Positions 24,764-32,629 of a stretch of 50,380 nt of DNA are shown here, piece by piece. Source of the DNA: Acidimicrobiales bacterium (GTDB lineage Bacteria; Actinomycetota; Acidimicrobiia; Acidimicrobiales; Ilumatobacteraceae); the NCBI GenBank assembly GCA_030828465.1, contig JAURCL010000010.1:1-50380 (forward strand), written 5' to 3'. Position 1 is the stretch's first letter; every line of letters begins with the position of its first letter. A program made the position numbers and the translations under genes. A model generated the notes under the pieces. That model made no database searches. It saw only the letters and a list, made by a program, of their open reading frames with translations, and was not told the DNA's origin.

Positions 24764-25987
24764 ATGTCCAATAACACAGGTCCGAGCCACATCGTGGTCG
24801 ACGGATCGAACATCGCGACCGAAGGTCGCTCCCTGCCCAGCCTCCAACAGTTGAGCGAGGCGGTGACGGCGTTCATGGCCGATTACCCCGAGGTGCCGGT
24901 CACCGTGGTGGTAGACGCCACCTTCGGTCATCGCATCGACAAGTCCGAGCGAGCTGAGTTCGACGAGGCGGTCGCCAACAACGAACTCGTCGCGCCACCG
25001 GCCGGCGCCGTCGGTCGCGGTGATGCCTTCGTGCTCAACATCGCGCAGAAGTCCGGCGCCACCGTGCTGAGCAACGACTCATTCCAGGAGTTCCACGGCA
25101 CCCACGAATGGCTCTTCGACGAGGGCCGACTCATCGGCGGGAAACCCGTTCCCCACGTCGGATGGGTCTTCGTCGCGCGAACCCCCGTACGCGGCACCGT
25201 CTCGCGTCAGGCGACGAAAGCCTCGCGCGCGACCGAGTCGAAGACCCGAAAGGCCACCGCTACCGCCTCCGCGTCAAGTTCGAAGACGAAGTCGACTGGG
25301 AAGGCGAAGTCGAGCCCTCTGGCGAGTGAGCCGATGCCCACCCCGAAGACCCCGCCGCCGGGGGCAGCGACGGTCAACGAGCTCGTGCCCTTCCTCGACT
25401 TCGTGGAACGGCATCCGGTCGGGACCAGCTGCACCGGGGTGGTGGAGGCCTACTCATCCCATGGGGCATACCTGAGAGTGGATGATGTGCGGGTCTACGT
25501 GCCCCTGCGGCTCATGGCAGATCCGCCACCTCCGAGCGCGCGCAAGGTCATGAAGATGGGGGAGAGCGCGACCGTCGTCATCGCCGGATTCGTGCCCGCC
25601 CGCCGCAGCATCGACGCCGGGTTGCCGGGAATGGTCGACGCGACCGCCCAGACGAGCGACTCTGCTCGGGGGCCGGTCTCGAAGACGACCGCCGCGAAGA
25701 AGACTGCCCCGAAGAAGGCCGCGAAGAAGGCTGCTCCGAAGAAGGCTGCTCCGAAGAAGGCCGTGCCGAAGAAAGCTGCCCCGAAGAAGGCTGCTCCGAA
25801 GAAGGCCGTGCCGAAGAAGGCCGCGAAGAAGGCCGTGCCGAAGAAGGCTGTTCCGAAGAAGGCTGCTGCGAAGAAGGTGGCGAGCGAGACGATTGCTTCC
25901 AAGGCATCGGCTCCGAAGAAGGCCGTTCCGAAGCGGGCTCCCGCCAAGCGGCGCGCGGCCAAGCGGGCAGCCGAGAAACCGGCCTGA
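24764..25987 (+). CDS. Zc3h12a/NYN-type PIN ribonuclease fused to S1-like domain and H1-like Lys/Ala/Pro tail
   Basis: The protein has 407 residues. Residues 8-145 resemble the Zc3h12a-like PIN/NYN nuclease: Asp13 in HIVVDGSNIA, Asp51 in TVVVDATFGH, Asp87 in GRGDAF and Asp105 in VLSNDSFQEF give the acidic metal site. Residues 146-205 are a Ser/Thr/Lys linker. Residues 219-288 look like an S1-type OB fold (TGVVEAYSSHGAYLRVDDVRVYVPL, then RRSIDAGLP). Residues 306-407 are a histone-H1-like tail of repeated PKKA and AKKA units. This predicts an RNA-binding nuclease held to nucleic acid by its tail. GAGGAA lies just before the ATG. The upstream 146 nt seem to be leader and promoter. Confidence 0.8.
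   Translation: MSNNTGPSHIVVDGSNIATEGRSLPSLQQLSEAVTAFMADYPEVPVTVVVDATFGHRIDKSERAEFDEAVANNELVAPPAGAVGRGDAFVLNIAQKSGATVLSNDSFQEFHGTHEWLFDEGRLIGGKPVPHVGWVFVARTPVRGTVSRQATKASRATESKTRKATATASASSSKTKSTGKAKSSPLASEPMPTPKTPPPGAATVNELVPFLDFVERHPVGTSCTGVVEAYSSHGAYLRVDDVRVYVPLRLMADPPPPSARKVMKMGESATVVIAGFVPARRSIDAGLPGMVDATAQTSDSARGPVSKTTAAKKTAPKKAAKKAAPKKAAPKKAVPKKAAPKKAAPKKAVPKKAAKKAVPKKAVPKKAAAKKVASETIASKASAPKKAVPKRAPAKRRAAKRAAEKPA
25694..25877 (+). repeat. Tandem 12-15 bp repeats encoding PKKA/AKKA units
   Basis: Imperfect copies of CCGAAGAAGGC(T/C)G(C/T) run in tandem through the 3' part of the nuclease gene; two longer stretches are nearly identical, indicating slippage-driven expansion. All units keep the reading frame. 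Confidence 0.75.
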
Positions 25988-25999
25988 GAGACTGACCTC

Positions 26000-26773
26000 A
26001 TGCGCATCGTCACCTGGAACGTCAACTCCCTCAAAGCCCGGCTGCCCCGGGTCACCGAGTGGATCGAGGAGGTTCGTCCTGAGGTCCTCTGCCTCCAGGA
26101 GACGAAGATGGCCGACGAGGCCTTCCCCGCCCTTCACTTCGAGGAACTCGGCTACACCGGAGCCCATTTCGGGCAGGGCCGCTGGAACGGCGTCGCGATT
26201 ATCTCGCGGGTCGGCCTCGACGACGTCGTCGCCAACTTCGCTGAAGGCATCGAACCCGACTCGGAGGCGCGCATCATCACCGCTACCTGTGCCGGGGTGC
26301 GGGTCTCGAGCGTGTACGTGCCGAACGGGCGCGCCGTCGACGACCCTCACTACGAGTACAAACTCGACTGGCTCGATCGGCTTGTCGCGCATCTCAATCG
26401 CGATACCTCGCCGTCCGCCGACGTGGTGGTGACCGGGGACTTCAACATCGCGCCCACCGACGCCGATGTGTTCGATCCCGCCATGCTCGACGGCGGCACC
26501 CACGTGACCCCAGCCGAACGCGACCGGCTGGACGCGCTTGCCGAATGGGGCCTTACCGACTTGTTCCGTGGGCACCACACGGCCGACGGCCTCTACTCGT
26601 GGTGGGACTACCGGTCGGGCTCCTTCCATAAGGGACACGGCATGCGCATCGACCTCAGCCTCGGCACCGCGAGTGTTGTCGAACGCTGCCGGTGGAGCGT
26701 GGTGGATCGCAACGCCCGCAAAGGTGAGTCACCGAGCGATCATGCTCCGGTGATCGTCGAACTCGCCGACTGA
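26000..26773 (+). CDS. xthA: Exodeoxyribonuclease III
   Basis: The 257-residue protein belongs to the exonuclease III/AP endonuclease family, which acts in base-excision repair on abasic sites and 3' blocks. Visible motifs are ITWNVNSL-like IVTWNVNSLKARL (start), CLQETKMADEAFP (metal-binding Glu), SVYVPNGRAVDDPHY (catalytic Tyr region), VVTGDFNIAPTDADV (Asp-x-Asn), YSWWDYRSGSF, GMRIDLSL and PSDHAPVIVEL (catalytic Asp-His). Length is normal. GAGACT lies 6 nt before the ATG, 12 nt after the previous stop. Confidence 0.95.
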   Translation: MRIVTWNVNSLKARLPRVTEWIEEVRPEVLCLQETKMADEAFPALHFEELGYTGAHFGQGRWNGVAIISRVGLDDVVANFAEGIEPDSEARIITATCAGVRVSSVYVPNGRAVDDPHYEYKLDWLDRLVAHLNRDTSPSADVVVTGDFNIAPTDADVFDPAMLDGGTHVTPAERDRLDALAEWGLTDLFRGHHTADGLYSWWDYRSGSFHKGHGMRIDLSLGTASVVERCRWSVVDRNARKGESPSDHAPVIVELAD

Positions 26774-26792
26774 ACCAGACGCGCGTCAGTCG
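26767..26792. terminator. Inverted repeat spanning both stop codons (xthA / helicase)
   Basis: CGACTGA (26767-26773) and TCAGTCG (26786-26792) form a 7-bp stem with a 12-nt loop. The arms contain the two convergent TGA stops. There is no U-tract. It is a candidate bidirectional terminator. Confidence 0.35.
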
Positions 26793-28720
26793 ACGCCGTC
26801 AAGGGCGGCGGTCACCCCAGCGATCATCCGCTCGCTCGTCATCATCCCGAGCCCCGTCGCGCGATCGAGAGCAACGGCGTCGCGAGGTGCCGAATCGGCG
26901 ATCCGCCGAAGCGCCGCATCCGAGCAGAACTCCGACGGCAACACCCCGATCCGACGAGCGGCGGTCTCACGCCACCGCTCCAACCGTGTCATCACCTCAC
27001 GCTCTCGACGTCGGGTTCCGTCGAGCGGGCGAAGGCGAGGAGGTGCCGCGGCCTCTGCCTCGACCGAGACGAACCCGTCAAGGAACGGTGAGGGTTGCCG
27101 CCGGTATCCGCCGCGGCGCTCCGCCCGTGACACGGAACAGAGATCGGTCGCCCGAGTCACGGCGACGTAGAGCAACCTCGCCTCCTCGGCGACCGCCGCC
27201 GACGTGGTCGCCGCTCGATGCGGGCTCAGCCCCTTCTCAACTCCCACCACGAACACCATCGGCCACTCCCGCCCCTTCGATGCGTGGAAGGTGAGCACTT
27301 CGACACCGGACACATCGCGCACCCCGAACGGGTCGACCGTCGCCAGCCACGACCGGAGCGCTGTCCCATCCCCGTGCGGCTGCTCGCGGAGGAAGTCAAC
27401 CAAGACCTCACCGACCCGGGCCGTGGCCTCACGGTCATCGGAGGACTGTCGGGTCGGGTCACCCGAACCATCCTGATCGCTATCGAAATCGTCCAGCAGA
27501 TCATGGGCCAGAGAGCGCAGAGCCGAGGCGGACGAGCATCGCTGCGCCTGGTCGAGCAGGCGACGCTCCACCGAGCCCGAGGCGAGTGCGCGGCGACGGA
27601 TACGAAGTCCCCGCGCTTCGAGCGCCTCGATCACCCCGCCGGCCACCTGGTGGGTGCGGGCGAGCACCGCCACCTCTCCCCGGCGGATCACGTCCGGATC
27701 GCACGCCGCCACCGCGGCCGCGACTGCCTTCGCCTCCTCTGCCTCGTCGGGAAGCACTCGCATCACCACGGGTCGGGCGTCGGAACGAGCCGACACCAGG
27801 CCGGCGCCCTGGCCGGAACCGTCGAGCACATGGTTCCCCGCCGCGACGATCTGTGGGGTCGATCGATGATTGACCGGGAGCCGGATCACCTCGACGCCGG
27901 GGAACCGGTCGGACACGTCGACGAGGAGCGACGGGTCGGTGCCGTTGAACCCGTAGATCGCCTGAGACGGATCACCCACCAGGAAGAGATCGTTCACCCC
28001 CTCGCGGAGGAGATCGACGAGACGATGCTGGAGGGGGTTGAGGTCTTGGGCCTCGTCCACCAGCAGATGTCGGAAGCGCCACCGGGTCGCCTCGGCGTAG
28101 GAGCGGTCTCCCTCGAGTTCTCTCACCAGCATCGCGAGGAGATCATCGAGATCGACGACACCTCGCCGGCGCTTCTCCGCGGCATAGGCCTCGAGCGCAT
28201 CCGGCACCCTCGACATCACCCGGGAATGGCGACCGGCGGTGCGAGCGGCCCGCTGGTAGTTGTCGGGCCCGAGTCCCCGCGCGAGCGCCCAGTTGACCTC
28301 CTCCAGCACGGCCGACGTCGCGGCTCGCTCCGCCCCGGAACCGTCGCCTCGACCGCCCGCCGCCCGCAGGAGGCGAGCCCGGTCATCGACGACCGTCGGC
28401 ACCGGACGGTTCGTGTCCATCCATCGGCGCCTGAGCAGGCCGAGGGCGACCGAGTGGAACGTGCCCGCCTCGACCCGCTCACGAACTCCGCTCGCGCCGA
28501 GCCTGCGACGGAGCTCCCCGGCCGCCTCCCGCGTGAACGTGAGCGCGAGCGTGTGGGCGGCATCCGCCGTTCCCGACAGCACCCGATGGGCGATCCGGCG
28601 GGTGAGCACCCGCGTTTTTCCGGACCCTGCCCCGGCGATGACCGCCACGAGACGCGACTCGGTCAGCACCGCGCGACGCTGATCGTCATCAAGATCGACG
28701 AGCAGGTCGGCTGGTTCCAC
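26786..28720 (-). CDS. UvrD-like ATP-dependent DNA helicase with C-terminal HRDC domain
   Basis: The protein has 644 residues from GTG 28720. Superfamily 1A helicase motifs: LDDDQRRAV (Q motif region), VIAGAGSGKTRVLT (Walker A), ALTFTREAAGELRRRLG (Ia), LLVDEAQDLNPLQ (Walker B), LVGDPSQAIYGFNG (III), LPVNHRST (IV), VEVLTFHASKGREWPMV (V) and LLYVAVTRATD (VI). The last 70 residues (RERE...LERWRETAARRIGVLPSEF) are an HRDC domain, as in actinobacterial UvrD2. It is a DNA-repair helicase. An ATG at 28768 is possible, but TACCGT 6 nt before 28720 favours the shorter form. Confidence 0.92.
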   Translation of the reverse strand: MEPADLLVDLDDDQRRAVLTESRLVAVIAGAGSGKTRVLTRRIAHRVLSGTADAAHTLALTFTREAAGELRRRLGASGVRERVEAGTFHSVALGLLRRRWMDTNRPVPTVVDDRARLLRAAGGRGDGSGAERAATSAVLEEVNWALARGLGPDNYQRAARTAGRHSRVMSRVPDALEAYAAEKRRRGVVDLDDLLAMLVRELEGDRSYAEATRWRFRHLLVDEAQDLNPLQHRLVDLLREGVNDLFLVGDPSQAIYGFNGTDPSLLVDVSDRFPGVEVIRLPVNHRSTPQIVAAGNHVLDGSGQGAGLVSARSDARPVVMRVLPDEAEEAKAVAAAVAACDPDVIRRGEVAVLARTHQVAGGVIEALEARGLRIRRRALASGSVERRLLDQAQRCSSASALRSLAHDLLDDFDSDQDGSGDPTRQSSDDREATARVGEVLVDFLREQPHGDGTALRSWLATVDPFGVRDVSGVEVLTFHASKGREWPMVFVVGVEKGLSPHRAATTSAAVAEEARLLYVAVTRATDLCSVSRAERRGGYRRQPSPFLDGFVSVEAEAAAPPRLRPLDGTRRREREVMTRLERWRETAARRIGVLPSEFCSDAALRRIADSAPRDAVALDRATGLGMMTSERMIAGVTAALDGVD

Positions 28721-28726
28721 GACGCA

Positions 28727-28732
28727 ACGGTA
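28727..28732 (-). promoter_or_regulatory. -10 box, UvrD-like helicase gene (leaderless)
   Basis: GG-TACCGT lies 6 nt before the GTG at 28720. It decides the start against the upstream ATG at 28768. Confidence 0.45.
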
Positions 28733-28770
28733 CCGGCCGCTCCGAAGCCGATCCGAAGGGGCGCTCATGG

Positions 28771-28776
28771 CACACT
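28771..28776 (+). promoter_or_regulatory. Possible -10 box, alpha/beta hydrolase gene
   Basis: CACACT lies 6 nt before the ATG at 28783. The same hexamer at the same distance precedes the DUF192 gene, so it may be a weaker variant of the TAnnnT box. Confidence 0.3.
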
Positions 28777-28782
28777 CAAGCG

Positions 28783-29667
28783 ATGCCCAGAGCGACCCTC
28801 CCGAACTCGATCGACATCGAATACGACACCTTCGGATCCCCCGACGATCCCGCTCTTCTTCTGGTGGCCGGCTTCACCTCCCAACTGATCTCGTGGGACC
28901 CGGAGTTCTGCGGCATGCTCGCTGCCCGGGGCCGCTATGTGATCCGCTACGACAACCGGGACTGCGGGCTCTCCACCCATCTCGACGGTGTCACCGTCGA
29001 CACCGCCCGGGCTACCGAGATCTTCCTACTCGGCCACGACGAGACGATCGAGAGCCCGTACGACCTCTCCGACATGGCGGCCGACGGAGTGGGGCTCCTT
29101 GACCACCTCGGCATCGATCGAGCGCACATCATGGGTGTCTCGATGGGCGGGATGATCGTGCAGACCATGGCCATCGAGCATCCGGATCGGATCGCCTCGG
29201 TGACCTCGATCATGAGCACCACCGGTGAGCGCGACTACGGAGAACCCACTCCCGAGTCTCTTGCTGTGCTGCTCGCCGACCCGCCGCCTGATCGACAGGC
29301 CTACATCGATGGCGCCTCGGAGTACGCGGTCTGGGCCTCCAAGCGCCATTTCGACCTTGAACGCGCCCGCCGCTTCGCGGCTGCCTCGTACGACCGCGCG
29401 TTCTACCCCGAGGGCGCCTCGCGTCAGATGACCGCGATTCTCGCGAGCGGCGACCGAGCTGCCGGGCTCAGCCAGCTTCGGGTACCGATGCTCGTGATCC
29501 ACGGCTGGGACGACACCCTCATCACCCCATCCGGTGGGGAGCGCACCGCCGAGATCACCCCCAGGGCGGAACTGCTCATGCTCGATGACATGGGCCACGA
29601 TCTGCCCGTGCCACTTTGGCCACGGATCGTCGACGCCGTGATTGCCCACGGCGATCGCAACCGCTAA
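28783..29667 (+). CDS. Alpha/beta hydrolase
   Basis: The 294-residue protein has an alpha/beta hydrolase fold: LLLVAGFTSQLISWDPEFC (oxyanion-hole region), VIRYDNRDCGLST, and the nucleophile elbow IMGVSMGGMIVQ with Ser120. The acid is in VIHGWDDTLITP and the histidine in DDMGHDLPVPLWP. Close relatives are annotated as esterases or as ring-opening and aclacinomycin-methylesterase-like hydrolases; the substrate is unknown. It sits 36 nt upstream of the CoA-racemase operon. Confidence 0.88.
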   Translation: MPRATLPNSIDIEYDTFGSPDDPALLLVAGFTSQLISWDPEFCGMLAARGRYVIRYDNRDCGLSTHLDGVTVDTARATEIFLLGHDETIESPYDLSDMAADGVGLLDHLGIDRAHIMGVSMGGMIVQTMAIEHPDRIASVTSIMSTTGERDYGEPTPESLAVLLADPPPDRQAYIDGASEYAVWASKRHFDLERARRFAAASYDRAFYPEGASRQMTAILASGDRAAGLSQLRVPMLVIHGWDDTLITPSGGERTAEITPRAELLMLDDMGHDLPVPLWPRIVDAVIAHGDRNR

Positions 29668-29703
29668 CACGAGACGGCCGTACGAGACATCCGGAGGACT
29701 GAC

Positions 29704-30858
29704 ATGGCGGGACCACTTAAGGGAGTGCGGATCATCGAGATCGCGGGGATCGGGCCCGGCCCGTTCGCGGCGATGATGCTCGCGGATATGGGGGCCGACG
29801 TGATCCGGGTCGATCGCGCCGCGGCCGTCCGCGGCATCGCAACCGACCCCGGCCTCGACGTGCTCCAACGCGGCCGTCGCAACATCGCCCTCGACCTGAA
29901 GCACCCCGACGGAGTCGCCACCCTCCTCGACCTCGTTGGCGAGGCCGACGCACTCATCGAGGGGTTTCGCCCCGGGGTCATGGAGCGCCTCGGTATCGGC
30001 CCCGAGGTCTGCGCGGAGCGCAACCCCCGGCTCGTATTCGGCCGGATGACCGGATGGGGCCAAGACGGCCCCTACGCCCAGTCCGCCGGGCACGACATCA
30101 ACTACATCGCTCTCGCCGGCTCGCTCGCCCACATGGGCCGAGCGGATACCGGTCCCGTCCCACCACTCAACATGGTCGGTGACTTCGGTGGGGGAGGAAT
30201 GCTCCTCGCCTACGGCGTGGTGTGCGGACTGTTGGAGGCCTCCCGATCCGGCGTGGGTCAGGTGATCGACGCCGCCATGGTTGACGGCGCGGCCGTGCTC
30301 ATGTCGATGTTCTGGGCGTTCTCCGCGATGGGGGTACACGACCCCGACTCCAGAGGCACCAACCTCCTCGACACCGGGGCGCACTTCTACGACGTCTACG
30401 AGTGCTCCGACGGCACCTACATCTCCATCGGGTCGATCGAGCCGCAGTTCTACGCCGAACTCCTCGAGCGCCTCGAACTCACCGAGGATCCCGACTTCGC
30501 GCGGCAGATGGACAGGGCCGCATGGCCTGATCTGAAACGGCGCCTCACCGACATTTTCCTCCGGCGCACGCGAGACGAATGGTGCGCGCTGCTCGAGCAC
30601 ACCGATGTGTGCTTCGCGCCGGTGCTGACGATGGCCGAGGCGGCTGAGCACCCGCACAATGTCGCTCGTGGCACCTTCACCGAGGTCGCCGGACTCCGCC
30701 AGCCGGCGCCCGCCCCCAGATTCTCGCGAACCGCTCCCGAAGTATCCTCGCCCCCCGCGCACCCCGGGCAACACACCCGCGAGACCCTCCTCGACTGGGG
30801 GATCGCCCCCGATCGGGTCGAGGCCTTGATCGACTCCGGGGCGGCCCGGCAGGCGTGA
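29704..30858 (+). CDS. Alpha-methylacyl-CoA racemase (CaiB/BaiF family)
   Basis: The 384-residue protein is a class III CoA-transferase-fold enzyme. The catalytic pair of AMACR/Mcr is conserved with the same 30-residue spacing: His130 in GHDINYIALAGSLAHMG and Asp160 in NMVGDFGGGGMLLAYG. IIEIAGIGPGPFAAMMLADMG and VRGI give the CoA-binding N-terminus. It should interconvert (2R)- and (2S)-methyl-branched acyl-CoAs so that beta-oxidation can proceed. CCGGAGGA lies close before the ATG, a clear ribosome site. It is the first gene of a four-gene operon-like run. Confidence 0.93.
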   Translation: MAGPLKGVRIIEIAGIGPGPFAAMMLADMGADVIRVDRAAAVRGIATDPGLDVLQRGRRNIALDLKHPDGVATLLDLVGEADALIEGFRPGVMERLGIGPEVCAERNPRLVFGRMTGWGQDGPYAQSAGHDINYIALAGSLAHMGRADTGPVPPLNMVGDFGGGGMLLAYGVVCGLLEASRSGVGQVIDAAMVDGAAVLMSMFWAFSAMGVHDPDSRGTNLLDTGAHFYDVYECSDGTYISIGSIEPQFYAELLERLELTEDPDFARQMDRAAWPDLKRRLTDIFLRRTRDEWCALLEHTDVCFAPVLTMAEAAEHPHNVARGTFTEVAGLRQPAPAPRFSRTAPEVSSPPAHPGQHTRETLLDWGIAPDRVEALIDSGAARQA

Positions 30859-31421
30859 CCCACACGGTCCGTCTCGTTCGACACGGTCGAGCCACCGCCG
30901 GCTGGGATGCCGACCCCGATCCGGGACTCGACGATCTCGGGCGCGAGCAGGCCGAGGTGGTCGCCACGTCGCTCGACGGGACGGTGTCCGCCGGATCGGC
31001 GGTGTGGACGAGTCCACTTCGTCGGTGCCGTGAGACCGCCGCGGCGTTCTCCGATCGGCGAGGTGTCGAGGCGCTCGTCGAAGCACGGGTGGCCGAGATC
31101 CCGTCTCCGGAGGGGATCGAGATGGCTGACCGCCTCACGTGGCTTCGCCGAGCGATGAGCGGTACCTGGACCGAACTCGGTGACCGATACACCGAGTACC
31201 GCGACGGCGTGGTCGAGGCGGTCCTCGGATCCACCGGGGACACCGTCGTCTTCTCCCACTTCATCGCCATCAACGCCGTCATCGGACATTGCCTCGGCGA
31301 CGACCGGCTCGTGATCGATCGGCTCGATAACACGTCGGTTACCACCGTCGAGATCGAACCGGTCACCCGAACCGCACGGCTCGTCGCCCGCGGTCGGGAG
31401 GCCGACACGCTCATCCGCTGA
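30855..31421 (+). CDS. Histidine phosphatase family protein
   Basis: The 188-residue protein carries the phosphoglycerate-mutase-like signature VRLVRHGRATAGWD (RHG, residues about 9-11), the Arg/Glu region VWTSPLRRCRETAAAF, and the second histidine in TVVFSHFIAINAVIGH. It is a small-molecule phosphatase of unknown substrate. It starts with GTG at 30855 and overlaps the racemase stop by 4 nt (GTGA), so it is coupled to it. Confidence 0.88.
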   Translation: MTHTVRLVRHGRATAGWDADPDPGLDDLGREQAEVVATSLDGTVSAGSAVWTSPLRRCRETAAAFSDRRGVEALVEARVAEIPSPEGIEMADRLTWLRRAMSGTWTELGDRYTEYRDGVVEAVLGSTGDTVVFSHFIAINAVIGHCLGDDRLVIDRLDNTSVTTVEIEPVTRTARLVARGREADTLIR

Positions 31422-31478
31422 TGGCGTGATCTCGCGTCGTGCCGACGTCGCCGGCCGGAGCGGTGGCATGCTCTGGCA

Positions 31479-32237
31479 GTGACCGGGCCCCGACGTGTCA
31501 TCGCCATCGCCATCGCTTTCGCCACGGCCGCCGTGACGGGCTGCGCCTACCTCGATGGCGACGCCGAACCGCTCCCACCGGTCGCGGGCAGCCCCGAGAC
31601 ACCAACGGCGACCGACGCGTCCACGGCTGAAGCGATGGCCAACGACATCGCCGATGCGAGCCCCGATGAGCCGGCCGCCACCACGAGCACGACCATCACG
31701 ACCACCCTTCCTCCGACCACGACCATTCCGCCGCCACTCGGCGTCGACGAGTTGATCCTCGGGCCCGACGGCATCGGGGGCGCGCTGCTCGGCGCCGATC
31801 CGGACACCTCCGTCAACTACATCTCATCGATCCTCGGCGCGCCGACCGACGACAGCGGCTGGGTGGATCCCCTCGAGTTCTACCTCTGTCGCGGCACCAC
31901 CGTCCGCCGCGTCGAATGGGGGGTGCTGTCGGTCATGTTCGGCGACGAGTCCGACATCGCCACCGGCAGAACCCATCTCATCTCGTGGACCTACGGTCTC
32001 ATCGACCGCCTCGGCGATGAGCCCCTCGGGCTGCGCACCGCCGGGGGAGTCACCCTCGGCGACCAGCTCGACGGCCTGCGCTCGGAGTTCGGGTCGATCG
32101 CCGTCGACGAAGGCGACGCCGATCTCGACATCCCGCCGAGCTTCTACATCGGTCCGACGCTCAGAGGCCTCAGTACCGGTATCGACGATGACGACTATGT
32201 GCTCGTCATCATCGGTGGCAGCGGGTGCACCGGATGA
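31479..32237 (+). CDS. Lipoprotein with Thr/Pro linker, unknown function
   Basis: The 252-residue protein has a signal peptide with lipobox VTGC (Cys22). Residues 23-85 are a low-complexity stalk with a run of Thr and Pro (TTSTTITTTLPPTTTIPPP). The domain at 86-252 starts GVDELILGPDGIGGALLG and contains two potential disulfide Cys (YLCRGTTVRRVEW and the C-terminal SGCTG). Short beta segments predominate. I do not recognise the family; similar stalked lipoproteins occur in Acidimicrobiia. It starts with GTG at 31479, with CATGCT 6 nt upstream. It ends overlapping the next gene (ATGA). Confidence 0.8.
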   Translation: MTGPRRVIAIAIAFATAAVTGCAYLDGDAEPLPPVAGSPETPTATDASTAEAMANDIADASPDEPAATTSTTITTTLPPTTTIPPPLGVDELILGPDGIGGALLGADPDTSVNYISSILGAPTDDSGWVDPLEFYLCRGTTVRRVEWGVLSVMFGDESDIATGRTHLISWTYGLIDRLGDEPLGLRTAGGVTLGDQLDGLRSEFGSIAVDEGDADLDIPPSFYIGPTLRGLSTGIDDDDYVLVIIGGSGCTG

Positions 32238-32599
32238 CCCTTCTCGAATGGCACGACCTCAACGCCTGGGTACTCATCTGGTCGAACGCCGCTCTCGGCC
32301 TTTGGTTCAACGCGGCCCAGATGGCACCGCGGCTCCGCCACCGAGCCATCTGGCCCACCACGGTCGTGGTGCAGGCGACCGTGTTCACGCAGGCCGTGCT
32401 CGGCGTGTTGATCGTCAACCGCATGGAGCTCGAGCTCGACGATATGCACGCCCTCTACGGCTTCTCGACCATCATCGCCGTCGGCATCCTCTACAGCTAC
32501 CGGTCGAGCCCATTCATCCGCGATCGGCAGTGGCTGCTCTACGGGCTTGGGTCGTGGTTCGTGATGGGCCTTGGGTTGCGCAACCTCTATCTGCACTGA
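32234..32599 (+). CDS. Small polytopic membrane protein, unknown function
   Basis: The 121-residue protein has four hydrophobic segments (about residues 11-27, 42-62, 70-87, 99-116) joined by short loops, including RLRHRAIWP and YSYRSSPFIRDRQW. The ATG at 32234 overlaps the stop of the lipoprotein gene, indicating coupled translation and perhaps a joint envelope role. No family recognised. Confidence 0.8.
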   Translation: MTLLEWHDLNAWVLIWSNAALGLWFNAAQMAPRLRHRAIWPTTVVVQATVFTQAVLGVLIVNRMELELDDMHALYGFSTIIAVGILYSYRSSPFIRDRQWLLYGLGSWFVMGLGLRNLYLH

Positions 32600-32629
32600 C
32601 GGCCAACGAACGCCGAGCGTCAGGCCGTC
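32598..32629. terminator. Inverted repeat between convergent membrane-protein and mfd genes
   Basis: GACGGCC (32598-32604) and GGCCGTC (32623-32629) pair over an 18-nt loop in the 20-nt gap between the convergent stops, a candidate bidirectional terminator without a U-tract. Confidence 0.35.

Noticed and set aside
25694-25877. Possible CRISPR-like array
   Set aside because: The units are 12-15 bp, contiguous, in frame and without unique spacers; they encode the H1-like tail.
25454-26638. 394-codon open frame opposite the Lys-rich tail and xthA
   Set aside because: Leu/Arg/Ser repeats simply mirror the PKKA codon repeats on the other strand.
28721-28768. ATG at 28768 as helicase start
   Set aside because: It would add 16 residues before the Q-motif region and leave only 14 nt to the divergent hydrolase start; TACCGT at 28727-28732 supports GTG 28720.
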